Source: Prorocentrum cordatum (Eukaryota > Sar > Dinophyceae > Prorocentrales > Prorocentraceae). From it: DNA of 56,384 nt. Position numbers and translations under genes: made by a program. The stretch spans positions 1 to 56,384 of the forward strand of contig CAUYUJ010014191.1 in NCBI GenBank assembly GCA_963575745.1. The letters are read 5' to 3'. Under the pieces are notes generated by a model that saw nothing but the letters and a program-made list of their open reading frames with translations, did no database searches and had not been told where the DNA came from. Below are positions 17,943 through 27,415 of the stretch, one piece after another; position 1 is the first letter of the stretch; the number at the start of each line of letters is the position of its first letter.

Positions 17943-18421
17943 CGCTGCACGATGGCGAGGCCAGGCTTGTGCGCACAGAGTGGAAGCCCTTCCCAGCCTC
18001 TGGCGGGAGCATCCTTCAACCTGCCTACTGGCATTACCAATTCGCGCGCAGCTGGGCGACTTATTCGTGGCTCTCCTCACGCAAAGGGCACTTGACCAAC
18101 GAAGACTTGGAGTTGATCATGACACAGGACGGCGGCGAGACTGGCTTGATGAGGTGGAACCCAGCCTCTGGCGGGAACTGGCAGATCCGCACTGGCCAAT
18201 TCATCGCGCTGGCCGAACTCTTCTGGTTCGGGAAAGACTGGTGCTCATGCTACGATATCTACCGCGCTTACCTGAGCCTGCCTGTCTGGATCCAGAAGCG
18301 CAAGCATCCTGTCTCGCAGAATGCGCCGGGAACCATGAGGCGCAACGCGAAAGCGTTTCACTACCAGGAGACCGGTATGTACGGTTTGCCCACGGCGCCT
18401 TGGAAACGCGGGCGGCGGTGA
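17603..18421 (+). CDS. Pro/Ala-rich protein, C-terminal segment
   Basis: The true segment starts near 17775 after a poly-G run. An Arg/Gly-rich stretch leads into SIEDFPGVRDTRDYVKHILTLHDGEARLVRTEWKPF and a Trp/Tyr-rich C-terminus (YWHYQFARSWATYSWLSSRKGHLT, FWFGKDWCSCYDIYRAYLSLPVW). Elements at 17995 and 18163 are read as PASGG. Stop at 18419-18421. The family is not recognised. Confidence 0.5.
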   Translation: MAGPQPSLWRVVGAPGRGLAAAQAGMAGVVSSDAKAQSTPSNVLSAHPRFPPRGRGGGRRTRRERTRRGEGRGEGARARRGIGERAAPTETPVASIEDFPGVRDTRDYVKHILTLHDGEARLVRTEWKPFPASGGSILQPAYWHYQFARSWATYSWLSSRKGHLTNEDLELIMTQDGGETGLMRWNPASGGNWQIRTGQFIALAELFWFGKDWCSCYDIYRAYLSLPVWIQKRKHPVSQNAPGTMRRNAKAFHYQETGMYGLPTAPWKRGRR

Positions 18422-18476
18422 GCACGTGCCCTTGGCGCCTTCGGTGCCGATCCCAGCCTCTGGCGGGAATAGTCTC

Positions 18477-18578
18477 GCGCCCAGCTCTGGTGCCCGTGTC
18501 AGTTTTGGCGGAAGTGCAGATTCCGCGCCCAGCTCTGGTGCCCGTGTCAGTTTTGGCGAGAGTGCAGATTCCGCGCCC
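18477..18578 (+). repeat. 48-bp tandem duplication
   Basis: Two nearly identical 48-bp units start at GCGCCCAGCTCTGGTGCC (18477 and 18525), with the start of a third at 18573. It lies just 3' of the gene and of the micro-element at 18455. Confidence 0.9.
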
Positions 18579-18599
18579 GAGCGACGCCGAAAAACGTTT

Positions 18600-19085
18600 G
18601 AAATGAGCTTCCCTCGTCGTCGTCGTCGTCGTCCTCCCCTCCGCCTCCCTGCTGCATTATTCCTCAGTCCCCCCCCCCTGCTCCCGATGCTTACTTATCT
18701 TTCTCCCTCGTGAGGGCCAGGGCGCAGCGAAACCCAGCCTCTGGCGGGATGGAGGCTCGACGTCCGGGGAATGCCCCGGGCAACCAGAACAGGACTGCCT
18801 GCCCCGTCCTCCGGGGGACTTCGCTCCTGCGTCGCTATCCCGTCCTCTGCCTGCCCCCGGCTCTACTTGTCCCCCTGGAGCCTCTTGGGGGTTCCTGGGG
18901 CCTCCTGGGGCTTCCTGAGGCTTCCCAGGAACTCCAGGGGCCTCCCGGGGCCTCCTGCGGCCTCCTGGGGCCGCCCGGGACCTCCTGCGCCCTCCTGCGG
19001 CCTCCTGCGGCCTCCGGGGCTTTCCTGGTAAGAACAACGCAGGACACGTGACAAAACAAGGTATACCGAACCAAAAAAAACAAAC
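18600..19085. repeat. GTC microsatellite and CCTCCTGGGG minisatellite
   Basis: A short (GTC)n lies at 18615-18633. From about 18880 to 19025 degenerate CCTCCTGGGGCTTCC units occur. The micro-element at 18736 lies between them. No gene is supported. Confidence 0.7.
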
Positions 19086-19800
19086 TCAAAGTAGATCACA
19101 CCCGCCCAAAAGTAGATGAGACCCGCCCAAAAGTAGGTCAGACCACACGCAAGGAGACCATACCCCGTGGAAAAGTAGATCAGACCCCGCCCAAATGTAG
19201 ATCAGACCACCCGCAAGGAGACCGCACCCCGTCCAAAAGTACACCAGACCCGCCCAAAAGTAGACCAGACCACCCAAAAGTAGACCAGACCCCGTGGAAA
19301 AGTAGATCAGACCCCGCCCAAAAGTAGACCAGACCCCGCCCAAAAGTAGATCAGACCCCGCCCAAAAGTAGATCAGACCGCCCGCAAGGAGACGTGACCC
19401 CACCCACAAGTAGATCATACCCCGCCCAGAAGTAGATCAGACCTCCCACAAGGAGACCAGACCCCGCCCAAAAGTAGATCAACCCCCAGCCAAAAGAAGA
19501 TCGGCCCCTGTCCCCAAGTAGCGCAGACCCGCCCAAATGTAGACCAGACCCCACCCCAAAGTAGATCCAGCCCCGCCCACAAGTAGATCAGACCAGCCGC
19601 AAGGAGACCAGACCCCGTCCCAAAGGAGACCAGACCCCGCCCAAAAATAAATCAGACCTCCCACATGTGCACCAGACGCCGCCCAGAAGTGTACCAGCCC
19701 CACCCCAGAGGAAATCATACCGCCCATTATGAGGCCAGATATCGTCCCAAAGTAGACCAGTTACCGCCCAGTAGGGCAGATTAAATACACCCAAAGAAAG
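19085..19800. repeat. AGTAGAYCAGACC minisatellite, block 4
   Basis: This has the same orientation as blocks 1 and 2 and ends about 190 bp before the next gene. Minus-strand Leu/Gly/Trp frames are artefacts. Confidence 0.9.
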
Positions 19801-19994
19801 CACCTGCCCCCGCCCATAATTGTACTACACTGCTCTTCGCAGCATGCAACAAACGCTTGACGCCCCTCTCACTATCCGATTGTGCGTAGCTGCGTGGGCT
19901 CGAGCGCGCACTGGTCCAGCCCGCGCTCTTCGTGCGGGCTATCGGCCGCGCGGGGTGACGGAGCGCTCCGCGCGCTCTCGCAGCCTCTGGCGCG

Positions 19995-20924
19995 ATGGGG
20001 CTCCGTTGCAAGACGTGCCTTGAGCGCGCCAGAGATGATGGGAGCTGCAAAAACCCGAAGTGCACAGCATACCGCGCTCCAGTGCCGAGAGGGCAGCACT
20101 GGAAAATTGCCCGGTTGAGTGGTGCCTTGGGCAAAGCGGCCGACAAAGTAGGCGCATACGTCGCCGGCGGGTTCATCCTCACTTTGCTACACAGACATGA
20201 CATACGTGTCGGCGTAGCGAGCGGCGAGTATCTTCGGGCCGCAGCCTCTGGCGCGACTGCAGTGCGCTTGGAGCTTTTAGCGGTGGTCTATCTGTGCTAC
20301 TGGCGGTGGTCGACGAGCTCACTTCTTGGACACTTGTCAAAGGCATTATCCCGTTTTCAGCACGCGGAGTCCACAGAGCGAGCTGAAATGTTACAGGTCG
20401 CGTGGACTTCGATGGAAGCGGACATGAAGGGGCGCCAGGTTCTCGGATACCGTGACGAGCACAAGGTTGAGTTAATGCGCCGCGATGAGAGGAGCAAGCT
20501 CGGGAACGCAGCCTCTGGCGCGACTTTTGCGTATCATCCATTCATGAACCCGGCAAGTCGCCGCACTGGTGGACAGGAGTTCGCGCTGTTGCTGCCTGAT
20601 GTGCGGGATGGCAACCTCCGGGCAGCTTGCGAGGACCTCGCCAAGGTGTTCCACGTGAAACCCACGTTCAGGGACGCGGAGAGCGCCCTGAGGAAGCACG
20701 AGATAAAGCTTTGGGCCGGGGCCCACGCCAAATGCAATCGAATCAGGCGGCACGGGTGCTGCAAATGCACCCCGCCAGCGGGCTCCCGACCGCGCGTCGG
20801 GCCCAAGTGGAGCCCGGCAAGGGTTTCCTTTGTCCCTCTTCTGCGTCGTGCCCCCCCCGCCCCATGTGGCCCCTCTCCCTCCCCCTCGCGTGTCCTCTTC
20901 CTCCTCGTTCGCTGCCCGCGTTGA
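19995..20924 (+). CDS. Zinc-ribbon-like protein of unknown function, N-terminal part
   Basis: The frame starts MGLRCKTC with Cys5-x2-Cys8-x9-Cys18-x4-Cys23, a compact metal-binding pattern. The start codon lies immediately after a micro-element (core 19982), which would be the 5' leader of the mRNA. The middle (VGAYVAGGFILTLLHRHDIRVGVASG, LLAVVYLCYWRWSTSSLLGHL) is helical but not clearly membrane-spanning. Elements at 20243 and 20510 are read as AASGA. Convincing coding ends near KLWAGAHAKCNRI (about 20745). The Pro/Arg-rich tail may be intron, and the protein may continue at 21268. Confidence 0.5.
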   Translation: MGLRCKTCLERARDDGSCKNPKCTAYRAPVPRGQHWKIARLSGALGKAADKVGAYVAGGFILTLLHRHDIRVGVASGEYLRAAASGATAVRLELLAVVYLCYWRWSTSSLLGHLSKALSRFQHAESTERAEMLQVAWTSMEADMKGRQVLGYRDEHKVELMRRDERSKLGNAASGATFAYHPFMNPASRRTGGQEFALLLPDVRDGNLRAACEDLAKVFHVKPTFRDAESALRKHEIKLWAGAHAKCNRIRRHGCCKCTPPAGSRPRVGPKWSPARVSFVPLLRRAPPAPCGPSPSPSRVLFLLVRCPR

Positions 20925-21267
20925 CCCTCCCCCCTCCTCCCTCTCCCTCGGTCAAAAGGATCGCGCAGGGCCGCCGCCCGCCCGCGCGCGGCACCTGCAG
21001 CTGCTTCCGGAACAGGGCTTCGTTTTTGATTCTCTTCTGGGAACCGTAGCGGAACATAGCCACCCGAACAGATACACCCGCGGCCCCGCGTCAGACGCGG
21101 GCCGCGCGGGCAGGTCGGCCCAATCCTTAGGGGGGGCGCCAGATATGAGATATTTGGGCGCGCTTGGCCCCGTCTTCCGTCTGCTGCGTGCCCCCGACGC
21201 AGTAATCCGGTAATCCTGTAGTCCCCCCCTCGCCCTCCCCCGCAAAGCGGATTGTTGTATTCCTGTC

Positions 21268-22230
21268 GTGTTCCCAAGGTTCATGCGGTGGTTGTTCAAG
21301 GCGGAGGGCCTGGACGTGCCTGTCGACGAGGAAGATTGGCCCCTGCTCGCTGGCATGGGGTCCGGGGCCGAAGAGGGTTTGGACGACGCGGGAATTGATT
21401 CCTACGAATCGGCTGAGGTGGCCCGCGCAGCCTTGGCCGCTGTACTCGCAGCCCCTGGCGCGACGTCTCCGCAAGATGGCGTTGGTGCACCTCCCGAGTA
21501 TATTTACGGACTCGACGACTTGGTTTGCTTCCTGTGCTTGTCCACAAACAAAGAAGCTGTTGCCCGCAAGGTGTTACCGCCGCCAGCGCTCCCGGTGTCC
21601 GTCGTTGAGGATTTGGGGATGGCTGCCCCCGTCGCAGCCTCTGGCGCGACAGCGTGCCCTGGCGAGACTCGTTGTTATGCGAGAATCACAACGAAAGCCA
21701 CCGCGAAGCCAGCCATCGTCTCCATCTTGGCGCGGGTGTTCCAAGACATTTTGCGATGGGTGCGCGCGCCCGCCGCGGGGGCACTGTGTCAATGTTGCCG
21801 AGCTTGGCACGCTGGAGGCTTATTTCTGGCTTGCGCGCTGTCTGAGAGGAGGCGGTGCGTCGCAGACTCTGTCGCGAGCATCTTGTCCTTCGATGCGAAA
21901 CCCGCCCAGGCATTGCTTCAAGCAGGGGCTTCGAGGAGTGATATTCTCCGCGCCTGGGCGCGCGCGTGGGACTTGCTCGACGGGCTCCCCCCGCGTGCCT
22001 GTTTGGGCTTCGACGAACGATTGTTGTCCATGGCACTAGTCCGCATGGGCGTCAAGGAACACCTTCGGGGTGACGCGAAGGACGCGGTTGCCCAGATGTT
22101 CTTGGACGCAGGCGGGGAGCATTCGCTTGCGAGGGAAGCGTCGTTCGCAGAGGTGGAGAAAGGGCAGCTTGCAGAGATCGAGTGCCATGTGTTGATGTTG
22201 GCGCACAGCGATTCTGGCCTCTGGCGATAA
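21268..22230 (+). CDS. Unknown protein, probable continuation of 19995-20924
   Basis: The 320-residue frame has an acidic N-terminus (DVPVDEEDWPLL). It has scattered cysteines (FLCLST; LCQCCRAWHAGG) and an Ala/Leu-rich helical C-terminal half. The intervening 20745-21265 is C-rich and lacks good coding sense, so an intron between the two parts is possible. Alternatively this is a separate gene with its own ATG at 21283 or earlier. Elements at 21450 and 21636 are in frame. The stop at 22228-22230 truncates a partial element. No family is recognised. Confidence 0.5.
   Translation: MFPRFMRWLFKAEGLDVPVDEEDWPLLAGMGSGAEEGLDDAGIDSYESAEVARAALAAVLAAPGATSPQDGVGAPPEYIYGLDDLVCFLCLSTNKEAVARKVLPPPALPVSVVEDLGMAAPVAASGATACPGETRCYARITTKATAKPAIVSILARVFQDILRWVRAPAAGALCQCCRAWHAGGLFLACALSERRRCVADSVASILSFDAKPAQALLQAGASRSDILRAWARAWDLLDGLPPRACLGFDERLLSMALVRMGVKEHLRGDAKDAVAQMFLDAGGEHSLAREASFAEVEKGQLAEIECHVLMLAHSDSGLWR
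21631..21650 (+). repeat. Family 1 exemplar, arms GTCGC/GCGAC
   Basis: A perfect 5-bp inverted pair flanks the core at 21636-21645 and is read in frame as VAASGAT. Confidence 0.85.
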
Positions 22231-22250
22231 TTCGCAGCCTCTGGCGCGAA
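22231..22250 (+). repeat. Family 1 exemplar outside a CDS, arms TTCGC/GCGAA
   Basis: This copy starts directly after the TAA stop of the 21268-22230 frame. The element is therefore not maintained only for its protein product. The stop codon itself lies just behind a partial element (GGCCTCTGGCGATAA). Confidence 0.85.
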
Positions 22251-22254
22251 CCAG

Positions 22255-22680
22255 CATGGGGGGCGGCCGTTGGGGCGGCTGCTGGGGGGCGATCAGCATT
22301 GCCTGATCATGTCTGCTGCAATTGCGCGGGCTCGAGCAGCGGCGGCATGTGTAGGGCCGCTTTCAAGAGCTGGGCGTCGGCAAACGCAGCGCATGCTCGA
22401 ACCTGCCAGGGAAAACTGAACCCGGTCAGTTTCTCACAGTGCTTGTTTCTTGCGTCGCACTTCTGCTGGATACGTTTATCGGAGACGGAGCGAGAAGCCA
22501 TTTCTGCTATTATTATTACAACTATCACCACCACAATTACTACTAGTAGTACAATTGTTTCCGCTTCGCGAATCCCCGCCAGTCCATTCAGAAGCCCTTC
22601 CCATGAGAGCTGACGGGCAATGGAAAAAAGAAACACATATAGTGAAACAGAGCGGACAAGGAGAGGAGGGGGAGGAGGGT
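22255..22680. other. Gene-free stretch
   Basis: ATTATTATTACAACTATCAC-type triplet-rich sequence lies around 22515-22560. No coding region or recognised element was found. Confidence 0.5.
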
Positions 22681-23510
22681 GTCGAGCCATCTTGGAGGCT
22701 ATCTTGGAACACAGGAGGCTTTCTTGGAGCTATGGGGCACTTTTGGGGGTCTCAGGGATCTCTCGGCCCTCTTTTGGGGCATCTTGGGGCCCCCTTGGGG
22801 CTCTATGGGTCCTCTTGGGGCTCTTTTGGGGCATCTTGGGGCCCTCTTGGGTTTTTTTTTTTTGGGGGGGGGGGGGTCTTGGGGTCCTCTCGGGGCTCTT
22901 TTGGGGCATCTTGGGGCCCTCTTGGGGCTCTTTAGGGGTCTTGGGGCCCTCTTGGGGCTCTTTTGGGGCGTCTTGGGGCGGCGCTCCTGGGGCCTCCTTG
23001 GGGCTCTCTTGGGCCTCTCTTGGGGCCTTCTTGGGGGCTATGGAGCGCCTCCTGGGGCCATCTTGGAGGCCATCGATCAAAAAGGAGGGGGGTCCCCGAT
23101 TTGTCTCCCCCCTTGGGGGGCCACCGGAATCGCATCTTGGGGCGCTCTTGGGGCCCTCTTGGGCCGCTCTTGGGCGCTCTTGGGGCCGTCTGAGGGCCTC
23201 TTGGGCCGCTCTTGGAGCTCTCTTGGGCCATATTGGCGCCATCTTGAGGCCTCAAAAGCGCAGCGGAGGCGACAGGGCGAGAAGGCAAACATCATTGATT
23301 TTCTTCAGGTGTTTGAAGGAAATTGCTTTCTCGGGGGGGTCCTGACGGGTCTCCAAAAACACCTGGGACCGTCTTGTGGTCCTCTTGGGGCCTCTTGGAG
23401 GCATGTTGTTAGCTATCTTGGGCCATGTTGGGCTGTCTCGACCGATATTGAAGGCCATCTTGGGCTCTCTGAGGCCCTCTTGGGGCCATCTTGGGCCGAA
23501 AAGGACCCCC
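22680..23510. repeat. TCTTGGGGC minisatellite
   Basis: Degenerate 9-21-bp units such as GGGGCTCTTTTGGGGCATCT recur throughout, with a T-run and G-run at 22852-22876. A weaker relative (GGCCTCTTGGGG) lies at 39460-39620. Frames through it give repetitive Leu/Gly/Ser strings and are not genes. Confidence 0.88.
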
Positions 23511-23886
23511 TGACACATCGCGACCGCCCCCGTCCAAGTCCAGGGGAGGGGGTATGGGGGAGGGGTAAACCCCTCCCGAAGGGGAAAAGGGGGTTTTGGA
23601 AGAGGGAATAAAGATCTCGTTAGACCGCCTGTCGCCCAAAGGGATGGCGGGATTTCGAGTCCCAGCATTACTATCATGATTATTGTTTCTGCTATCAAAT
23701 TTCACTGATCAAATGGTGACGCTATTGGCGTTTATACGATCACAAATGCATCCCCTACACCTCTATCATCCGCGCCGCTACTGCGATTGCAGCTACTACA
23801 ATTATTACGGCGGCGACGGCGACGGTGACGGCGACGACGACGGCGGCGCCGATGCTTATTGTGATGATTTTGGCCTTGGTGGACCG

Positions 23887-24030
23887 GTCAGCCTCTACAG
23901 GAGGTATATTCAAAAATAATCAAAAAATAGTCGGGGGACTTTTTTTGAGCATTTTTTGGCCATTTGGGAGCATTGTTTGACTATCTTTTATTTTTAGTCG
24001 ATAATCCCCCTGTAGGGGGACACGCCCGAC
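23887..24030 (+). mobile_element. MITE family C, copy 1
   Basis: The 3' end CCTGTAGGGGGACACGCCCGAC is intact. The 5' end GTCAGCCTCTACAGGAGG is partly decayed. The AT-rich interior contains CAAAAAATAGTC and TTTGGGAGCATTGTTTGAC, shared with the copies at 38615 and 38940. Non-coding. Confidence 0.75.
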
Positions 24031-24418
24031 CTGAACATAGGCGTAAGCTGTGCCTACGCCCCAGCGGCAGAGTCTGCCGGCGCAGAGGCGTTCGCCAAGG
24101 AGACCGCGGAGTGGGGCACGATTTGCACTCGCAGACGGGCGAGCGATCTGCCCAAGGCATGGGTTATCATGTTATCTGCTACGGAGCGGGAGAGCCGTAG
24201 CTTGTATAGGCGAGGTGGTTTCATTGCGGACAGGATGGCCCCACCACTGTTAGGTCGGGAAGTCTCTCCGGGTCGTGATGGTCTGGAACGCGCCCTTCAT
24301 GCTCCAGGCAGGCTCGAGTATTTGTTAGTGTGCGACCGAAAGACACCAGGTGACAGAAAGCTGGATCTGGATCCTCAAGCCAGTCCAGGGCAGGATATTT
24401 TCAGGTCGGACACGCCTT

Positions 24419-25140
24419 GTATGCAGTTGCGCATCGTCGGCGCATCCAACTTGCAAATGGTTAGCGACATCGAGCCTGAGGCTTACTGCGTCTGCGAGAT
24501 ACCTGGCAAACCCGAAGTTCAAGCATGCCTCGTTCAACCCATTCTGCAATCACAGTGTTGAAGTCGAAAAGTTCGAGAAGGGCCACGTATTGATGTTCAG
24601 TGTCAAGCGCGTCCACTACATTCTCCTGGGGAAGGCCTCGCTCGAATACGACAAGACGTCCCCCAATGGGTTCATCGGAGATGTCCCCCTTGAGGTACCA
24701 GCGAGAACATAGGAAGACAGCGACCCCTAGGAAGACGGCGGCCTCAAGAAAAACAGCGACCCCAAAGAGGACGGCGACCCCAAGGGAGACGGGGACCCCA
24801 ACGCAGGCGGCGACCGCAAGCAGCCTCTGCTAGGCCTCTGCTTCACTCCGTCGAACCAAGAGGCTCCCGGCACATCCTGTCAGGTCCCCACGGACTCTGG
24901 CGGCAACGTCGGCTTGGGGTTCTCTCCGGAGTGCAAGAAGAACGCCCTCTTCATCATGAGTGTTGTGGAGGGGGGCGAGATAGTTTTCTGGAACAGAGAA
25001 CACCCTCTGCAGAACAGAAAAATCACCGAGTTGTTGATGTCAACGGGAAGCGGGGCATTTGCCAGGAGTTGTGGACGGAGTTGGCGCGGGCGAAGGGAAA
25101 GCCGATCACGACGGTGGTGAAGTGCAAGATGTCTCTCTGA
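24419..25140 (+). pseudogene. C2-domain plus PDZ-like gene relic, frameshifted
   Basis: MQLRIVGASNLQMVSDIEPEAYC (24421-24490) matches the first strands of a C2 domain. The match resumes in another frame as NHSVEVEKFEKGHVLMFSVK and ILLGKASLEYDKTSPNGF (about 24545-24680), the last C2 strands. An acidic repeat of DGDPK-type units follows (24720-24825). A PDZ-like module is then split between two frames: GLGFSPECKKNALFIMSVVEGGEIVFWNREHP (24913-25010) and RVVDVNGKRGICQELWTELARA (25020-25100). C2 and PDZ-like modules are common in dinoflagellate genomes, and their frame breaks here indicate a pseudogene. It would have bound membranes or partner peptides. Confidence 0.55.
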
Positions 25141-25261
25141 GGCAGTGGCTGCGAAGGCACAGCATATACACTACTCCTATTGCGAAATGCCCCGCAAGTA
25201 GCCGCAAGTATCAGATGATAAGTTGTTGTATATCGCCGGCTCTGGAGAAGGGAGGGGGGGA

Positions 25262-25490
25262 TCGGCATCTCTCGGCGCCACCCCAACATACTAGTACTAT
25301 GTGTGCGTCGCCCCCTCAGGGGCGACGCGCGCACCGAGAAATCTTATAGCATATGCGTCGTGGTTGGCGCTTTCTGGCCACACCGCTCGGGAAGCGATCT
25401 ACTACAAGATGGGCGCACACTCTATGTTCGGGTCGGACGCGCGCTTCCAAGGAGAATGTGTAGCATTAGTACGTTTCTGTGCGCGCCGTG
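25262..25490 (+). repeat. Dispersed repeat D with conserved hairpin, copy 1
   Basis: This is about 220 bp. A strong hairpin GTGCGTCGCCCC/GGGGCGACGC lies near the 5' end, followed by GCGCACCGAGAAATC, a TATGCGTCGTGG block and TTCTGGCCACACCGCTCGG. It is over 80% identical by eye to 27905-28118 and to the truncated copy at 45290-45426. MITE B begins 6 bp after it. Nature unknown: a MITE or SINE-like element is possible, but no clear A and B boxes are seen. Confidence 0.75.
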
Positions 25491-25495
25491 CCCTC

Positions 25496-25744
25496 AGTGG
25501 GCCCTGGAAACGACAGAACCGTTTTTTTTAACCGGTTCCGTTTCGCCGTTTTTGTTGCCGGTTCCGACGCCGTTTTGTTACCGGGTCCGTCGCCGTTTTT
25601 TTTTACAGGTTTCCGCTCCGGCTTCAGTCCTGGAGCCGTTTTTGTTGCCGTTTCCGGTCGCCGTTTTTTTTTGCCGTTTCCATTTTCAAGGGACATTTTT
25701 TCGGAAACGGTGAAAAAACGGCCCTGCCGTTTCCGGGGCCCACT
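25496..25744 (-). mobile_element. MITE family B, copy 1 (249 bp)
   Basis: The terminal inverted repeats are AGTGGGCCCTGGAAACGACAG and, inverted, CTGCCGTTTCCGGGGCCCACT. The interior is rich in CCGTTTTTGTTGCCGG. It is present in the opposite orientation at 32305-32543 with the same ends. Non-coding. Confidence 0.85.
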
Positions 25745-27240
25745 AAGCCCGCGCCCACCCACACACTTCCACCGGCGGAAAGCAGCAGGAAGCAGCGCCT
25801 CGATCGCCCAGCGAGCTGCCCCGCTCGCCGGCGGGGCTGGGGCGTGGCGCACTTGGCGCCCGGTCCTCGCCCTTTGAGGGCCCGGTGCGCGCTCCCGCCC
25901 CGCTCCGCCCCTGCCTCCCCGAGGGTCAGGGCGCCGCAGGAATTCGAGGCGGCCCTGAAGGAGGCGAGGGACTGGGCGGGCTCACTCTTCTAGCTGGCCT
26001 GGCCCCTGCCCCATCGTCCTCCTTTCTGTCCTCCCGCGAGGTGGAGTCGCAGCGGCTCCCAGCCCAGGTGGGTGGCGAAAGCGGTACAAGTGCGCCACCT
26101 CGCCCGAGCCCACGGCAAGCCCGGGCACGGACCAGAGCCCAAGCCGACGTTGCGCGCTTCCTCTTCGCCACAGCCGTTCGCGGACTTCGTCCTCGACGCC
26201 CTGGTCGGAGACCTGCTCGTCGTGAGCGAAAACGCTGACGCTGCGTAGGTCCCTAGCCACGGCTGCTGGCACTCCCGCGTCGTCGGGCACGCGCTCGAGT
26301 CGTTTAGCCGTGCCCGCCTTCTTCCAAAAGTGAAGGGGTGCAGCGAGGGCCAAAGTTTCTGCGCTGCACGCCCCAGTTGCGATATGGCTCAACGCAGGAG
26401 CAACACACGATTGCAATCCACAGCGGCGGCAGCCACGGCTCCGCTGGCCTGGCCCGTCGCAGGGGGCGGCGCGCGGGGCGAGTCTGCTTGGGGACCTCGT
26501 CGTGGAAGCGGCGTCTCGGCCACGCAGCGGACGAAGACTCCGCAAGCTGGTCCTGGTAGCGGATGAAAAACGAGGCAATCGGATGCCGGCCTGAGCATCG
26601 CACGGTGCGACGAACGTCGATCCTTCCGCCCTTTTCCTTCGTGGTTGTTTCCTGTTCCCCCTCGTCCCCCTCCTCTTCCTCCTCCGTCTCCTCCTCGTCG
26701 TCCAAGGTCCCCGACCATCTGGCGTTTCGAGCACAGCCGCGCTTGAGCCTAGCACCCGATGCAGCCCGACGCTTTCATGCAGCGGTTGCGGAATTTTGCG
26801 CGACCCGCCAATTTCATTGACCGACCTTGCCCTAGCTGCGCCCGCGCATCGTGGTTGTGACCGCGGTGCGTCGGGGTCTTCCTGCCGTGCCGCACCCCAC
26901 CAGAAAACATGATTTGGTAAGGCTTCGGGCTGCGCACATACAGCCTTCCAGGACGTCCCGGCAGGCCTCAACAGGCCCCTCGGGTAGTCACAGCTGGCCT
27001 CAACAGGCCCCCCTAGCAGTCCAGGGGCCTCTTGAGGCAAGCTGGGGCTACACGGGGGGCCTGTTGAGGCCAGCTGGGGCGATCTGGGGGGGGGGGCTAT
27101 TTGCCCAACCCAAAGCGTTATTTGGCCGTGGCCTCCGTTGCCCTCTTGAAACGGGGTGCTTCCGGATATTCCACGCAGGAGTGGCGCTGCGTCTGGTTGG
27201 CGGCTTTCTTATTTGTCTGACTATAGGTCCGACGGCGTGG
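25745..27240. other. GC-rich stretch with no supported gene
   Basis: Long frames exist on both strands (for example minus-strand 25982-27040), but they are Arg/Pro/Ala-rich and show no domain. Short direct repeats of GGCCTCAACAGGCCCC/GAGGC occur at 26960-27080. Confidence 0.45.
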
Positions 27241-27415
27241 GGGCAGGAGGAGGGAGGAGGAGGAGGAGGAGGAGGAGGAGGAGGAGGAGGAGAGGAGGAG
27301 GAGGAGGCGGAGAGGAGGAATAGGAGGAGGGGGGGGGGGGGAGGAGGGAGGAGGAGGAGGAGGAGGAGGAGGAGGAGGAGGAGGAGGAGGAGGAGGAGGA
27401 GGAGGACAGGAAGAG
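27241..27415. repeat. (GGA)n microsatellite
   Basis: GGA repeats span about 175 bp with one poly-G interruption at 27330. Poly-Gly and poly-Ser frames are artefacts. Confidence 0.95.

Larger units (their letters stand above)
3249..22250 (+). repeat. Family 1 micro-element: conserved core with complementary variable arms, about 31 copies
   Basis: The consensus is C-N-C-AGCCTCTGGC-G-N'-G, where N and N' are complementary. Core starts: 3252, 3447, 3993, 4563, 4914, 5575, 5907, 6268, 6704, 8909, 9437, 10020, 10807, 11269, 11567, 15863, 16053, 16304, 16663, 17186, 17621, 17995, 18163, 18455, 18736, 19982, 20243, 20510, 21450, 21636 and 22236. N/N' is G/C in 14 copies, C/G in 14, A/T in two (3993, 4563) and T/A in one (10020). 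Further degenerate relatives lie at 10363, 10490, 11094, 11655, 15830, 16530-16640 and 16810. All copies lie on the sense strand of the genes, mostly inside coding frames but some just outside (11567, 18736, 22236). They can form small hairpins with a 10-nt loop. Function is unknown. Confidence 0.85.

Noticed and set aside
22231-22250. Micro-elements as mini-introns or programmed bypass signals
   Set aside because: Copies inside coding regions are read through without frame change, and frame breaks do not coincide with them. Only cDNA could reopen this.
25300-25345. tRNA-derived SINE in repeat D
   Set aside because: No convincing A and B boxes or tRNA fold; the hairpin alone is insufficient.
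25982-27040. Minus-strand 352-residue ORF
   Set aside because: Arg/Pro/Ala-rich without domains, overlapped by open frames on the other strand; GC-driven.
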